A stretch of DNA of 49,904 nt from Pseudomonas viridiflava (GCF_900589395.1 NZ_UUIS01000022.1:1-49904), one strand, 5' to 3'. Counted from the stretch's first letter, positions 36,885 through 45,522 are shown. Made by a program: numbers and translations. Notes: a model not told the origin generated them from the sequence alone.

Positions 36885-37066
36885 ATAAAATAACTTATTG
36901 ATTTTATTGACTGTAAAACTCACACCTGTAGGAGCGCGCTCTGCCCGCGACCGAGTGCGCAGCGCTCGCAGAAATCTGTGAAACGCCACAATTTTACGAC
37001 TGCTACGCAGCCGGTCGCGGGCAGAGCGCGCTCCTACACCGGGTCCATGTTTGTTGCGCGACAGCG
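36885..37066. repeat. BIME-like composite palindrome, full copy 2
   Basis: A 26-bp AT-rich leader (36885-36910) is identical to that at 10936-10961. Perfect 25-bp arms lie at 36928-36952 and 37013-37037, with the spacer carrying GAGTGCGCAGCGCTCGC as in copy 1. The right flank TACACCGGGTCCATGTTTG is shared with the derivative at 35395-35464, so the element extends past the arms. It sits in the 290-bp gap between mocA and the convergent paoD. Confidence 0.85.
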
Positions 37067-37071
37067 CGCCA

Positions 37072-38040
37072 TTAGAGCTGTTGGCGATCAATGCCATTGG
37101 CGGTGCGCAGGACATCGGCCATCACCGCCAGGGCGATTTCGGCCGGGGTCTTGCTGCCCAGATTGAGCCCGATAGGCGCCTGAATGCGCGCCAGCGTCGC
37201 CTCGTCCAGGTGGCCGATGCGTGCCAGGCGCTCCAGGCGCTTGCGACTGGTCTGGCGTGAACCCATGGCACCGATATAAAACGCCTCGGTGCGCACCGCT
37301 TCGAGCAAGGTCAAATCATCCAGGCGTGGGTCATGGGTCAACGCGACCACGGCCGTGGACGCATGGCAGCCACCTTCGGCAATGAACACCGCCGGCAGCA
37401 CCGGGCAGACTTCGACCCCGGCCAGTGAAAAGCCGGCCAGCACCTCCGGCCGCGGGTCGCACAGGATCACTTCATAGCCCAGCGCCAGCGCGAAGCTGGC
37501 ACAGAACTCGGCCACCGGCGACAGCCCGGCCAGCAACAGACGCTGGACGGCACCGATGCGGATGCTCGCCGTCCCCGCCTCGACCTGCACCCGGGCCTGG
37601 CCCATTTCTCCGGCTTGCAGCTGCGGCGCCACCGCACCCAGGCCGACCACACGCCGTAGCAGGCCGCGCCCGCTCAACGCCTGCTCGACCTGCGCCAGAT
37701 GCGCCTGAATCTCGGCGCCAGGGGCCAGGTACTCGACCAATACATCCAGCACCCCGCCACAGGGCAAGGCCAGGTTCGGTGCCAGGCCGCCAACGCCGTA
37801 GCGCACCTGCTGGGTCACCGGTTCAAAGCGGCCCAGCGCCAGGCGTTCAAGAAAGTCTTCCTCGATACAGCCACCCGACAGTGAGCCACGGTGCTCGCCG
37901 GTGGACAGCGCCACCAGCATCGCCCCCGGCCCGCGCGGGGCGGAGCCGTAGGTCGAAAGCACCGTGCACAACCACACCGGTTTGCCTGCCGCCAGCCAGT
38001 CGCGGGCTTGTTGCACGACCTGCAAGTCGAGCTGTTTCAT
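37072..38040 (-). CDS. paoD: XdhC-family Moco chaperone, PaoD-like
   Basis: 322 residues. N-terminal XdhC domain (GKPVWLCTVLSTYGSAPRGPGAML near 19-42) and C-terminal Rossmann XdhC_C (FYIGAMGSRQTSRKRLERL near 252-270). XdhC proteins hold sulfurated MCD and insert it into the large subunit of xanthine-dehydrogenase-family enzymes. It follows paoC by 6 bp on the same strand, the last gene of the four-gene operon, as paoD is in Escherichia coli. Confidence 0.93.
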   Translation of the reverse strand: MKQLDLQVVQQARDWLAAGKPVWLCTVLSTYGSAPRGPGAMLVALSTGEHRGSLSGGCIEEDFLERLALGRFEPVTQQVRYGVGGLAPNLALPCGGVLDVLVEYLAPGAEIQAHLAQVEQALSGRGLLRRVVGLGAVAPQLQAGEMGQARVQVEAGTASIRIGAVQRLLLAGLSPVAEFCASFALALGYEVILCDPRPEVLAGFSLAGVEVCPVLPAVFIAEGGCHASTAVVALTHDPRLDDLTLLEAVRTEAFYIGAMGSRQTSRKRLERLARIGHLDEATLARIQAPIGLNLGSKTPAEIALAVMADVLRTANGIDRQQL

Positions 38041-38045
38041 CGCGC

Positions 38046-40262
38046 TTAAACTCCGGCCATGAGTTTTTCCTTGGTGATCGGCAGGTCGCGAATGCGCTTG
38101 CCAGTGGCGTGGTACACCGCGTTGGCCACCGCCGCCGCCAGCCCGGTGATGCCGATCTCGCCAATGCCTCGGGCGCCGAACTCGTTGAGGTTCAAATCTG
38201 GATAATCGAGCAGAATCACGTCGATGTCCGGCTGGTCGGCATGCACCGGCACCACGTATTCGGCGTAATTGTCGTTGACCGGTAAACCGCTGCGCGGGTC
38301 GTACTCGGTGGCCTCGAACAACGCCATGCCGATGGCCATGACAATCGCACCCTCGACCTGGTTACGCGCCGCCAGCGGATTGACCACCTTGCCAACGTCG
38401 ATGGCACTGACCACCCGCGCCACGCGCAGGCGCGAAATGCCCGGGTCCCAGCGCACCTCGACAAAATGCGCGCCGAACGAGCGGAACGAATAATCCTTGG
38501 CATTGGCCTGTTCGCTGTGGTGCGTGCCGTCGGCCCGCGCCAGGCGTTGCTGTTCCAGCACCTGGGCAAAGCTTACGCGGCGCTCGCCCTTGACCAGATG
38601 GCCGTCACGCACCTCCAGGCTTTCGGGTTTTTCACCGGCAAAGAAGCCTTTCTCGGTGACCGCGTAGCTGCGCAGTTTTTCCAGTGCCTGGCGGGTGGCG
38701 CCTGCCAGTGCCGGCATGATACTGGCCGTCACCCAACTGCCACCGGACACCGGGCCGGGTACAAACGACGAATTGCCCAGCTGCACTTCGACCTTGTCCA
38801 GCGCCAGGCCGGTCAGCTCGCTGACGGTCTGGGCCACGATGGTGTAGGTGCCGGTGCCGATGTCCTGCACGCCGCACTGCACCAGCGCCGTGCCGTCGGC
38901 GCGCAGGCTGACCCGCGCTTCGGTCGGCACCTGAAAGGCTTCCCAGTTACAGGCACCGATGCCGTAGCCGATGATCTCGTCGCCGTCGCGCATCGCGCCC
39001 ACTTCAGGCTTGCGCTGGGCCCAGCCAAAGCGCTTGGCCGCCTGCTCGATGGCTTCGGGCAAATGATTGCTCGACCATGGCAGGTCGCTGCTTTCATCAC
39101 GTTCGGCCAGGTTCAGCTGCCGGAAGGCCAAAGGGTCCATGTTCGCCGCCAGCGCCATTTCGTCAATGGCCGACTCCAGCGCAAACAGGCCCGGGGCCGC
39201 ACCCGGTGCGCGCATAGAGGTCGGCGTGCCGCGATTGAGCGGGCTGGTGTGGTGACTGACCAACACGTTGGGGCAGCTGTAGAGACTCTTGGTCACGCTG
39301 CCGCAGGTTTCGATGTAGGTGTCCACGGTCGAGGTGCCGTTGTACGACTCATGGCTGAGCGACACCAGCTTGCCCTTGGCATCGGTGGCCAGGCGCAGGC
39401 GTTGTTGGGTTTCCGGACGATGGCCGACCGTGCTGAACATCTGCGCGCGCGGCAGCATCAGTTGCACCGGGCGCCCGGTCACCCTGGCGGCGGCACAGGC
39501 GGCGACCGAATGCGGCCACGGCCAGAGCTTGCCGCCAAACCCCGAACCAATGAACGGCGCACGCACCTCGACCTGCTCGGGCGTCAGGTCAAAGACATTG
39601 GCCAGAAAGTTGCGGTGGTTGACCACGCCCTGGGTGCTTTCTTCGACATACAGCTTGCCGTCCTGCCAGCGCGCCGTGGTGGCGTGCATTTCCATCGGGT
39701 TATGGGTTTCGACCGGCGTGGTGTAGGTCACATCAATGCGCTGGGCGGCGGCCTTGAAGGCCTCGTCCGGCTTGCCGCGCTGATGGGTGCCGTCGGCTTG
39801 CTTGGCGCCGTTCTTCTTCAAGGCCTGCGCCAGCGACTTGACCGGCTCGGCGGCCTCGTAGCGCACCTTGACCTGGCGGGCAGCGGCACGGGCCTGCTCG
39901 AAAGTGTCGGCCACCACCAGGGCCACGAACTGGCCAGGGTAATAGACTTTATCGTCCTCGAACGGCAAGCGGTGCTCGTCAGCCTTGCTGGCGCTGAGGA
40001 TGGTGTCAAAACTCATGGCGGTTTCCGGCGTGCGGTGCAGGCGCGGGATATTGCCGTGGTGCAGGACCTCGACCACACCGGGCATGGACCGCGCCTGGGC
40101 ATCGTCAATCGCCAGGATACGGCCACTGGCAATGGTGCTGAACACGCCGTAGGCGAACAGCAGGCCGTCCTGCGGGTAGTCGGCGGCATAGCGCGCCTGG
40201 CCGCTGACTTTCAGGCGGCCGTCGACGCGCTTCTGGGCTTTACCGATGATGGACTGGCTCAT
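38046..40262 (-). CDS. paoC: aldehyde oxidoreductase Mo-binding subunit PaoC-like
   Basis: 738 residues, the molybdenum-cofactor subunit. Domains of the xanthine-dehydrogenase family run in order: the substrate/hammerhead domain (AAPVT-like VPGVVEVLHHGNIPRL near 60) then the MCD-binding domain with GSGFGGKLWPWP near 220, GTPTSMRAPGAAPGLFALE near 350 and the catalytic Glu in RGIGEIGITGLAAAVANAVYH near the C-terminus. The enzyme oxidises aromatic and other aldehydes to acids in the periplasm. Its start overlaps paoB by 4 bp. Confidence 0.94.
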   Translation of the reverse strand: MSQSIIGKAQKRVDGRLKVSGQARYAADYPQDGLLFAYGVFSTIASGRILAIDDAQARSMPGVVEVLHHGNIPRLHRTPETAMSFDTILSASKADEHRLPFEDDKVYYPGQFVALVVADTFEQARAAARQVKVRYEAAEPVKSLAQALKKNGAKQADGTHQRGKPDEAFKAAAQRIDVTYTTPVETHNPMEMHATTARWQDGKLYVEESTQGVVNHRNFLANVFDLTPEQVEVRAPFIGSGFGGKLWPWPHSVAACAAARVTGRPVQLMLPRAQMFSTVGHRPETQQRLRLATDAKGKLVSLSHESYNGTSTVDTYIETCGSVTKSLYSCPNVLVSHHTSPLNRGTPTSMRAPGAAPGLFALESAIDEMALAANMDPLAFRQLNLAERDESSDLPWSSNHLPEAIEQAAKRFGWAQRKPEVGAMRDGDEIIGYGIGACNWEAFQVPTEARVSLRADGTALVQCGVQDIGTGTYTIVAQTVSELTGLALDKVEVQLGNSSFVPGPVSGGSWVTASIMPALAGATRQALEKLRSYAVTEKGFFAGEKPESLEVRDGHLVKGERRVSFAQVLEQQRLARADGTHHSEQANAKDYSFRSFGAHFVEVRWDPGISRLRVARVVSAIDVGKVVNPLAARNQVEGAIVMAIGMALFEATEYDPRSGLPVNDNYAEYVVPVHADQPDIDVILLDYPDLNLNEFGARGIGEIGITGLAAAVANAVYHATGKRIRDLPITKEKLMAGV

Positions 40263-41248
40263 GACAGCTCCTTGGCCGTGAGATCACGGAGGTTGCGAAC
40301 GATGACCTGCTGGCCAAGCGGAATCTTGAAAGCGTTGTGTTCGTAGGCCTTGGCGCCTTGCATCGCGGTCTGCGCCACACGCTCGAACAGTTGCAGTGAC
40401 GCCGGCTGGCCGATCAGGGCCCGCTCGGCGTCTACGGCACGCCACGGCTTGGTGCCGACACCGCCTAATGCCACACGGGCATCGACGATGCGCTTGCCAT
40501 CAAGCACCACCACCAAGGCGCTGGAAGCCAGGGCGAACTGGTACGAGGTGCGGTCGCGCAGTTTCAGGTAGGCCGAACGGCTGCCGGCCAGGGGCGCATC
40601 CAGGGTGACGTGGGTGATCAACTCGCCCGGTTGCAGCGCATGTTCGCGCCACGGGGTATCACCCGGCAGCAGGTGAAAGTCACTGAACGCAATATCGCGC
40701 GTGCCTTGCCGGCCCTGGACGGTCACTTGGGCGCCCAGCGCGGCCATGGCCACGCACATGTCCGAGGGGTGACTGGCAATGCACTGCTCGCTGGTGCCCA
40801 GCACCGCGTGCACACTGCGGTTCAGCCCGTCGATAGCCGCACAGCCCGAGCCCGGCTCGCGCTTGTTGCACGCCGAAATACCGTCGCGAAAGTAGTTACA
40901 GCGCACACGCTGCATCAGGTTGCCGCCGGTGGTGGCCTTGTTGCGCAAGGCAGTGCTGGCCCCTTGCAGAATGGCCTGGGCCAGGACCGGGTAGTGCTCG
41001 CGCACCCGCGCATGGTTGGCCAGTTCGGTGTTGCTGACCAGCGTGCCGATGCGCAGGCGACCGTCGTCCAGCAGTTCGATTTTCTTGAGGTCCAGGCGAT
41101 TGATGTCCACCACCTGCGCAGGCTGCATCACATCAAGCTTGACCAGGTCCAGCAGCGTGGTGCCGCCGGCCAGGTAGACGCTCTGTTCGGTGGCGGCGTT
41201 GACCGCCTGGGCCAGCGAGGTGGCGCGGGCGTATTCGAATGTGCGCAT
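40259..41248 (-). CDS. paoB: aldehyde oxidoreductase FAD subunit PaoB-like
   Basis: 329 residues with the vanillyl-alcohol-oxidase-type FAD domain (VYLAGGTTLLDLVKLDVMQP near 24-43) and the CO-dehydrogenase FAD C-terminal domain. The insert holding an extra [4Fe-4S] cluster in Escherichia coli PaoB is kept here: RCNYF, SACNKREPGSGC and SDMC supply the cysteines near 119-169. That insert marks the PaoB branch. It relays electrons from the Mo subunit to an acceptor. Overlaps paoA (start/stop at 41248). Confidence 0.93.
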   Translation of the reverse strand: MRTFEYARATSLAQAVNAATEQSVYLAGGTTLLDLVKLDVMQPAQVVDINRLDLKKIELLDDGRLRIGTLVSNTELANHARVREHYPVLAQAILQGASTALRNKATTGGNLMQRVRCNYFRDGISACNKREPGSGCAAIDGLNRSVHAVLGTSEQCIASHPSDMCVAMAALGAQVTVQGRQGTRDIAFSDFHLLPGDTPWREHALQPGELITHVTLDAPLAGSRSAYLKLRDRTSYQFALASSALVVVLDGKRIVDARVALGGVGTKPWRAVDAERALIGQPASLQLFERVAQTAMQGAKAYEHNAFKIPLGQQVIVRNLRDLTAKELS

Positions 41249-41937
41249 CAGACCGCCCTCCCCAGCTTGCCCCGGGCCGACTGCACGGCCGACAGGATGT
41301 TCTTGTAGGCGCCACAGCGGCAGATATTGCCGCTCATGGCTTCACGCACGCTGGCGTCATCGGCAGGAATGTTCGGGTCGTTGAGAATCGCCACCGCGCT
41401 CATGATCTGCCCGGACGTGCAATAACCGCACTGGTAGGCATCGTGCTCCCAGAAAGCCTCCTGCACCGGGTGCAGCTTGCCGTTCTCGGCCAGGCCTTCG
41501 ATGGTGGTGATTTCGTCACCGTCGTGTTGCACGGCAATGGACAGGCACGCGTTGATCGCCACGCCATTGACCAGCAAGGTGCAGGCACCGCACTGACCGT
41601 GGTCGCAGCCTTTCTTGGTGCCGGTCAGTTGCAGGCGGTCGCGCAGCACGTCGAGCAGGATGGCGTTGGCCGGCACGTTCAGGCGATGGCTCTGGCCATT
41701 GACCTTGAGCACGATGGCCTGCTCGCCCGGTGCCGGCTTTTCGTTGCCGGCGGCGGCAGGCGGTGTCTGGGCGGCCTGGGCAGCGTTCTGCTCCGGTATC
41801 CAGGTGCCGACACTGGCCGCGGCCAGGCCCGAGGCGCCGACCTGCAGGAAGCGGCGGCGGGAAGATTGCAAGGTAGCGGCGTGTTCTTCAGGTGCAGAGG
41901 AAGGCTGTGGCGTGCCTTGTGGCGTAGCGTCTTTCAT
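41248..41937 (-). CDS. paoA: aldehyde oxidoreductase [2Fe-2S] subunit PaoA-like, Tat-exported
   Basis: 229 residues. Starts at ATG 41937 because GGTG sits at the right spacing before it; a GTG three codons upstream is an alternative. The Tat signal SSRRRFLQVGASGLAAAS near 25-42 directs the assembled complex to the periplasm. Two [2Fe-2S] sites follow: GCDHGQCGACTLLV plus NAC, and CGYCTSGQIMSAV plus ICRCGAY. First gene of paoABCD on the minus strand. Only this subunit has an export signal, so PaoB and PaoC travel with it. Confidence 0.94.
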   Translation of the reverse strand: MKDATPQGTPQPSSAPEEHAATLQSSRRRFLQVGASGLAAASVGTWIPEQNAAQAAQTPPAAAGNEKPAPGEQAIVLKVNGQSHRLNVPANAILLDVLRDRLQLTGTKKGCDHGQCGACTLLVNGVAINACLSIAVQHDGDEITTIEGLAENGKLHPVQEAFWEHDAYQCGYCTSGQIMSAVAILNDPNIPADDASVREAMSGNICRCGAYKNILSAVQSARGKLGRAV

Positions 41938-42166
41938 CAGGATCACCGTTCAAGGGTGCGCTCACGGGGCGCATGGGGTCATGACGGGCTGCGATGCGTG
42001 TCGCAGCCTCTCCAGTAACCGGTCCCTTGAGTCGACCCGAGCCTGATGAATAGATTCAGCGCAATGTGTCGATGCGCTGCCAAATGGTGTGAACCGCCCC
42101 CCAATGCGCTCTTTCGCTGATCACACCTGGCGATTTCAAGGCTTGAGGCAGGCTGTCACAGGCTTT

Positions 42167-43132
42167 CTATGGGGTGGTATTAAGAACGTGTTTTGGTGTG
42201 ACCGGCCATTTGACCGTCACGATCAGAATCCCGCCCAGAATTGCCATCAACCCAACGATCAGCGCGCCGGTCAGTGGCTCGCCCATGAACAGCACCGACA
42301 TCAACAGCCCCACCACCGGCACGCCGAGCATCGCTGTAGACATACGGGTGCTGGTCAGCCACTGGCTGGCAGCGTTGACTGCGCAAAAACAGAACGCCGT
42401 GGCCAGCGGCCCCATGAACAGCATGATCTGCCACAGCGTCCAGGAGCCGTCCCCGGTGAATGGCCCTTCCACGCCATAGGCCAGACCCACCAGCGGCACC
42501 GTGGCGGTCAGCATCTGCCACGGCGCCAGTTGGTAGGCGCTGGCGCCGGGACGTGAATGGCGCAAGTGCAGGATGCACAGCGCCCAGCACACCGAGGCGC
42601 CGATCAGCATGAGGTTGGCCTTGAGCAACGCGGTGTTGCCCCAGTCCAGGGTCAGGGGGTTGAACAGCACGCCGACGCCGATGCCGCCGAGCAAGGTGCC
42701 GGCCACCTGTTGCTTCGAAAGCCGCTCGCCGAGAAAGGTCACGGCGATGGGCGTGACCCACAGCGGTGTGGTGTAGGCCAACACCGCCGAACGCCCGGCC
42801 GGGACCTCGGTCATGGCCATCGCGCCCAGCACGGTGAAGGTCAGCATTTGCAGCAGGCCGACGCTCAGAATCAGCGGCAGGTCGCGCCGGGTCGGAATGC
42901 GCAGCGTGCCGGTGGCCAGTTGCAAGGCGAACAGGCACAGGGCGCCGGCCGCAAAGCGCAGGGCCGAGAACCAGATGGGGGTGATGTGCTGCAGGCCGGC
43001 CTTCATCACCGGCCAGTTGGCGCCCCAGATCAGGATCGCCAGCACCAGCAGGCTCATGCCCTTCACTTGGGGCGAGGTCCACAGGCGGCCAGCGGCTGGG
43101 GTCAAGGTCTCGGGTCGGATGGCGTTGAGCAT
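42167..43132 (-). CDS. EamA/DMT-family transporter
   Basis: 321 residues with ten hydrophobic helices, two EamA repeats (SLLVLAILIWGANWPVMKAGL near 26-46; LIGASVCWALCILHLRHSRP near 175-195). AGGGGACACC before the ATG at 43132 supports this start over a start 12 codons upstream. Such proteins export amino acids or other metabolites. It is divergent from an Lrp/AsnC regulator, which probably controls it in response to an amino acid. Confidence 0.9.
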   Translation of the reverse strand: MLNAIRPETLTPAAGRLWTSPQVKGMSLLVLAILIWGANWPVMKAGLQHITPIWFSALRFAAGALCLFALQLATGTLRIPTRRDLPLILSVGLLQMLTFTVLGAMAMTEVPAGRSAVLAYTTPLWVTPIAVTFLGERLSKQQVAGTLLGGIGVGVLFNPLTLDWGNTALLKANLMLIGASVCWALCILHLRHSRPGASAYQLAPWQMLTATVPLVGLAYGVEGPFTGDGSWTLWQIMLFMGPLATAFCFCAVNAASQWLTSTRMSTAMLGVPVVGLLMSVLFMGEPLTGALIVGLMAILGGILIVTVKWPVTPKHVLNTTP

Positions 43133-43237
43133 GGTGTCCCCTGAAAGGCCGAAAGCGGTCAGGGACAAATTTTATTCAAGCGTGATCAGAATTTTTTTCC
43201 TGCTTTATCTGTGATTGATGTCCTTACAAGCATTAAT

Positions 43238-43263
43238 CTCTGCCAAAACTCGATATGGCAGAG
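43238..43263. promoter_or_regulatory. inverted repeat over Lrp ribosome site
   Basis: CTCTGCCA (43238-43245) and TGGCAGAG (43256-43263) are perfect reverse complements with a 10-bp spacer. The right arm, with the following base, contains GAGG, which is the likely ribosome site of the TTG-started Lrp gene. It may be an Lrp operator or an RNA hairpin that hides the ribosome site. Confidence 0.5.
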
Positions 43264-43273
43264 GTTCATTCTC

Positions 43274-43777
43274 TTGAAAAAGCTTGATCGCACCGACATC
43301 ACCCTGCTGGAGAGCCTGCAGCGCGACGCCAGCATCACCAATGCCGAGCTGGGCCGCTCGGTAAACCTGTCGCCCACGCCCTGCTTCAACCGGGTCAAAT
43401 CGATGCAGGAAGCCGGGCTGATCAAGGGCCAGGTTACCCTCCTCGACCCCAGGGTGCTGGGCCTGGACCTGAACGTGTTCATTCATGTGAGCCTGGAGAA
43501 GCAGGACGAAGGCGCCTTGCAGCGCTTCGAAGCCGCCGTGGCCGGGCGTCCGGAAGTGATGGAGTGCTACCTGATGACGGGCGATGCCGACTACCTGTTG
43601 CGCATTCTGGTGCCGAACATTCAGGCGCTGGAGCGCTTCATTCTCGAGCACCTGACCAAGGTGCCGGGCGTGGCCAATATCCGCTCCAGCTTTGCCCTCA
43701 AGCAGGTGCTGTACAAGACCGCCCTGCCCTTGCCGCCCGATGGGCTGACGCTGGCGCGTCAGGGGCTGTTGCCGTAA
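43274..43777 (+). CDS. Lrp/AsnC-family regulator
   Basis: 167 residues from a TTG at 43274. GAGG lies 9 bp before it and the family's N-terminus begins here ([48 protein letters not shown] is the HTH). An ATG 21 codons upstream would add an unlike stretch. The RAM domain follows ([35 protein letters not shown]). Divergent from an EamA exporter, a common pairing in which the regulator senses the exported amino acid. Confidence 0.9.
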   Translation: MKKLDRTDITLLESLQRDASITNAELGRSVNLSPTPCFNRVKSMQEAGLIKGQVTLLDPRVLGLDLNVFIHVSLEKQDEGALQRFEAAVAGRPEVMECYLMTGDADYLLRILVPNIQALERFILEHLTKVPGVANIRSSFALKQVLYKTALPLPPDGLTLARQGLLP

Positions 43778-43799
43778 GCCGGCACATGTGGTGCGCTTG

Positions 43800-43844
43800 C
43801 CGGAATGCCGGAATGCCGGAATGCCGGAATGCCGGAATGCCGGA
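43800..43844. repeat. (CCGGAATG)5 microsatellite
   Basis: Five perfect copies of the 8-bp unit CCGGAATG plus a partial copy, just after the Lrp gene. Copy number is likely to vary among strains. It is outside any coding frame, so no phase-variable gene is seen. Confidence 0.9.
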
Positions 43845-43867
43845 CCATCGTGACTGGCTGCGTTAGC

Positions 43868-43941
43868 CGTTGTAAATTTGTGGCGTTTGAGAAATTTTGC
43901 GAGCGCTGCGCACTCGGTCGCGGGCAGAGCGCGCGCCTACC
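43868..43941. repeat. inverted half of the BIME-like element
   Basis: Reading on the other strand this matches the spacer and left arm of the full copies (TTGCGAGCGCTGCGCACTCG, then GGTCGCGGGCAGAGCGCGC). The counter-arm and leader are absent, so this is a solo, inverted half. It fills much of the gap between the Lrp gene and YqaA. Confidence 0.7.
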
Positions 43942-43992
43942 GGGGGCACCGTGGGGGCGGAGCGGGTGTGTTGGCTGAAACGGCACCAATCC

Positions 43993-44430
43993 CTAGATGA
44001 CATTGAAGGCAATCAGCATCACCACCAGGTAACGCAAGCCCTTGGCCAGAGCCACGATCAGGGTAAAGCGCCACAGTGGCTCGGCCATCACGCCAGCCAC
44101 CACGGTCAGGGCGTCACCGATTACCGGCACCCAGCTCAGCAAAAGCGACCCGTAGCCGTAGCGGGCGTAGTGCCGGCGGCCCTGCGCCAGGCGCTTTTCA
44201 CTGACCGGGAACCAACGCTTGTGACGCAACCGTTCGACCGAGCGGCCCATCAGCCAGTTGAGCATCGCCCCCAGCACATTGCCCAGCGTTGCGACCAGCC
44301 ACAGCAGCCAGGCCAGGTAATGCCCGGACACCAGCATCCCGACCAGCACCGCTTCCGATTGCATCGGCAGCAAGGTGGCGGCACCGAAGGCGGCGAAAAA
44401 AAGGCCCAGGTAGCTGGTGAGTTCGAACAT
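43993..44430 (-). CDS. yqaA: YqaA-family (short DedA-like) membrane protein
   Basis: 145 residues, the usual YqaA length. Hydrophobic helices with MQSEAVLVGMLVSG near 23-36, GNVLGAMLNWLMGRSVERLR near 50-69 and YGSLLLSWVPVIGDALTVVAGVM near 92-114 (the G-D DedA-type motif). Probably a membrane transporter of the DedA/SNARE-associated family, role unknown. Single gene. Confidence 0.88.
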   Translation of the reverse strand: MFELTSYLGLFFAAFGAATLLPMQSEAVLVGMLVSGHYLAWLLWLVATLGNVLGAMLNWLMGRSVERLRHKRWFPVSEKRLAQGRRHYARYGYGSLLLSWVPVIGDALTVVAGVMAEPLWRFTLIVALAKGLRYLVVMLIAFNVI

Positions 44431-44542
44431 TCAGGTTCGTCAGGGACAGATAAGGCGAGCATCGTAGCGTCAAAGAGCTCTTCGGAACGAGTGGGTACGC
44501 ATGTGGCCCGGCTTTTCAAAGCTGTTTTTGCTGTAAAGCACT

Positions 44543-45280
44543 TTACGTCGACCTGATGAAACTGACCGAATGGGTAGGTTCAGATGCGATGTCTACGGAC
44601 ACTCCAGGCGACGTGGGTTTTATGACCTTCACCTCTTCGAGAGGTGCAACAGAAGGTTTCCCCGGTTTGAAGCGTTGGACAACAGCCTTGCCCAAACGTG
44701 TTGAGCTAAGCGTCTTGAACGTTTTCTGGACTTTTCTACCCATATCCACTGCAGTCAACAATGCTCCTCCAGCCTTCATGACAACTGCACCTGATGCAAA
44801 GCCTGCCACGTGCATCACAGCCCCTGTACCGATCACCGTATAGCCGGCCTGGTAAAGCCGTGATGTATAGGTAGCGGGACGCGTGCTGAAAAAAGCCTGG
44901 GAAACTTTTCTCGTGTGTCGCGTAACCGTCTTGAAAAGGCTGAAAGCGTTGGAAAGCCCCAGAACGAACTGGCCTGTCGGGTCAGTAAAATTGACAGGAT
45001 CACCTTGGCAATAGGCATAGGCGTTCAACCCACCCGCGTCGAACGGGCTGAGCGTGTCAGGCGTTTGGAAGCGCATCAATACGGGGTTATAGACACGATG
45101 ACCATGACCCAGGTGATACCGGCCCGTTAATCCTTCAAGCAATTGCCCATTGAAGCCCAGAGAGGAACTCTCAGGCGCCTCTACTTGTTGAAATCCATAA
45201 GGCGTGTAGGCGCGCCGATCGAGGACGCCAGACCTCAATCCAGCCAGCACTGAACCAGAGGAATCAATACCCAATAGCAT
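44543..45280 (-). CDS. orphan RHS-core C-terminal protein, possible toxin tip
   Basis: 245 residues from the ATG at 45280, favoured because GGAG lies 6 bp before it. The N-terminal half is the RHS core end only: RAYTPYGFQQVE, YHLGHGHRVYNPVLMRFQTPD and NAYAYCQGDPVNFTDPTGQF near 95-105. The C-terminal part (about 105-245) has a hydrophobic stretch (GYTVIGTGAVMHVAGFASGAVVMKAGG) and a Lys-rich tail, with no recognised toxin fold. No YD repeats precede it and no immunity gene is obvious, so it may be a detached tip kept as a cassette, or a small secreted or non-functional protein. Confidence 0.8.
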   Translation of the reverse strand: MLLGIDSSGSVLAGLRSGVLDRRAYTPYGFQQVEAPESSSLGFNGQLLEGLTGRYHLGHGHRVYNPVLMRFQTPDTLSPFDAGGLNAYAYCQGDPVNFTDPTGQFVLGLSNAFSLFKTVTRHTRKVSQAFFSTRPATYTSRLYQAGYTVIGTGAVMHVAGFASGAVVMKAGGALLTAVDMGRKVQKTFKTLSSTRLGKAVVQRFKPGKPSVAPLEEVKVIKPTSPGVSVDIASEPTHSVSFIRST

Positions 45281-45408
45281 GACAATCTCCATGGGTGCAG
45301 AACATGGAGAAACGCTATCCCATCAGCGTCCTGGCGATAACTGACAGATTTACCAGCATGGCAAATCGAGCTCAGTCCACACTGCGTTTTTATACAACCA
45401 CTCAGGCA

Positions 45409-45465
45409 GTCAAAATGACCACATCAAAGTCATTCTGACCTCTCCACGCTCAGTGTCTTTATGAC
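45409..45465 (+). promoter_or_regulatory. three NorR-type (GT-N7-AC) sites
   Basis: GTCAAAATGAC (45409-45419), GTCATTCTGAC (45429-45439) and GTCTTTATGAC (45455-45465) each fit GT-N7-AC; the first two are perfect GTCA-N3-TGAC palindromes. Centres are 20 and 26 bp apart. Three such enhancer sites upstream of a sigma-54 promoter are the known arrangement for NorR/FhpR, the nitric-oxide-sensing activators. Confidence 0.72.
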
Positions 45466-45506
45466 ACGCCGCTCCTGAAACCCTTGGTTTACAAGCGCTG
45501 ACGCCC

Positions 45507-45522
45507 TGGCACGGAAGTTGAC
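45507..45522 (+). promoter_or_regulatory. sigma-54-like promoter of hmp
   Basis: TGGCACGGAAGTTGAC fits TGGCACG-N4-TTGCW except one base in the -12 element. It lies about 40 bp before the hmp start and about 40-110 bp after the three NorR-type sites, a normal enhancer distance. Confidence 0.62.

Noticed and set aside
38466..40346. Long plus-strand frame opposite paoC
   Set aside because: Antisense shadow of a molybdenum subunit with a complete catalytic set.
44543..45280. A contact-dependent toxin with immunity
   Set aside because: No immunity-like gene is seen next to it and the tail has no recognised toxin fold; kept as orphan RHS tip only.
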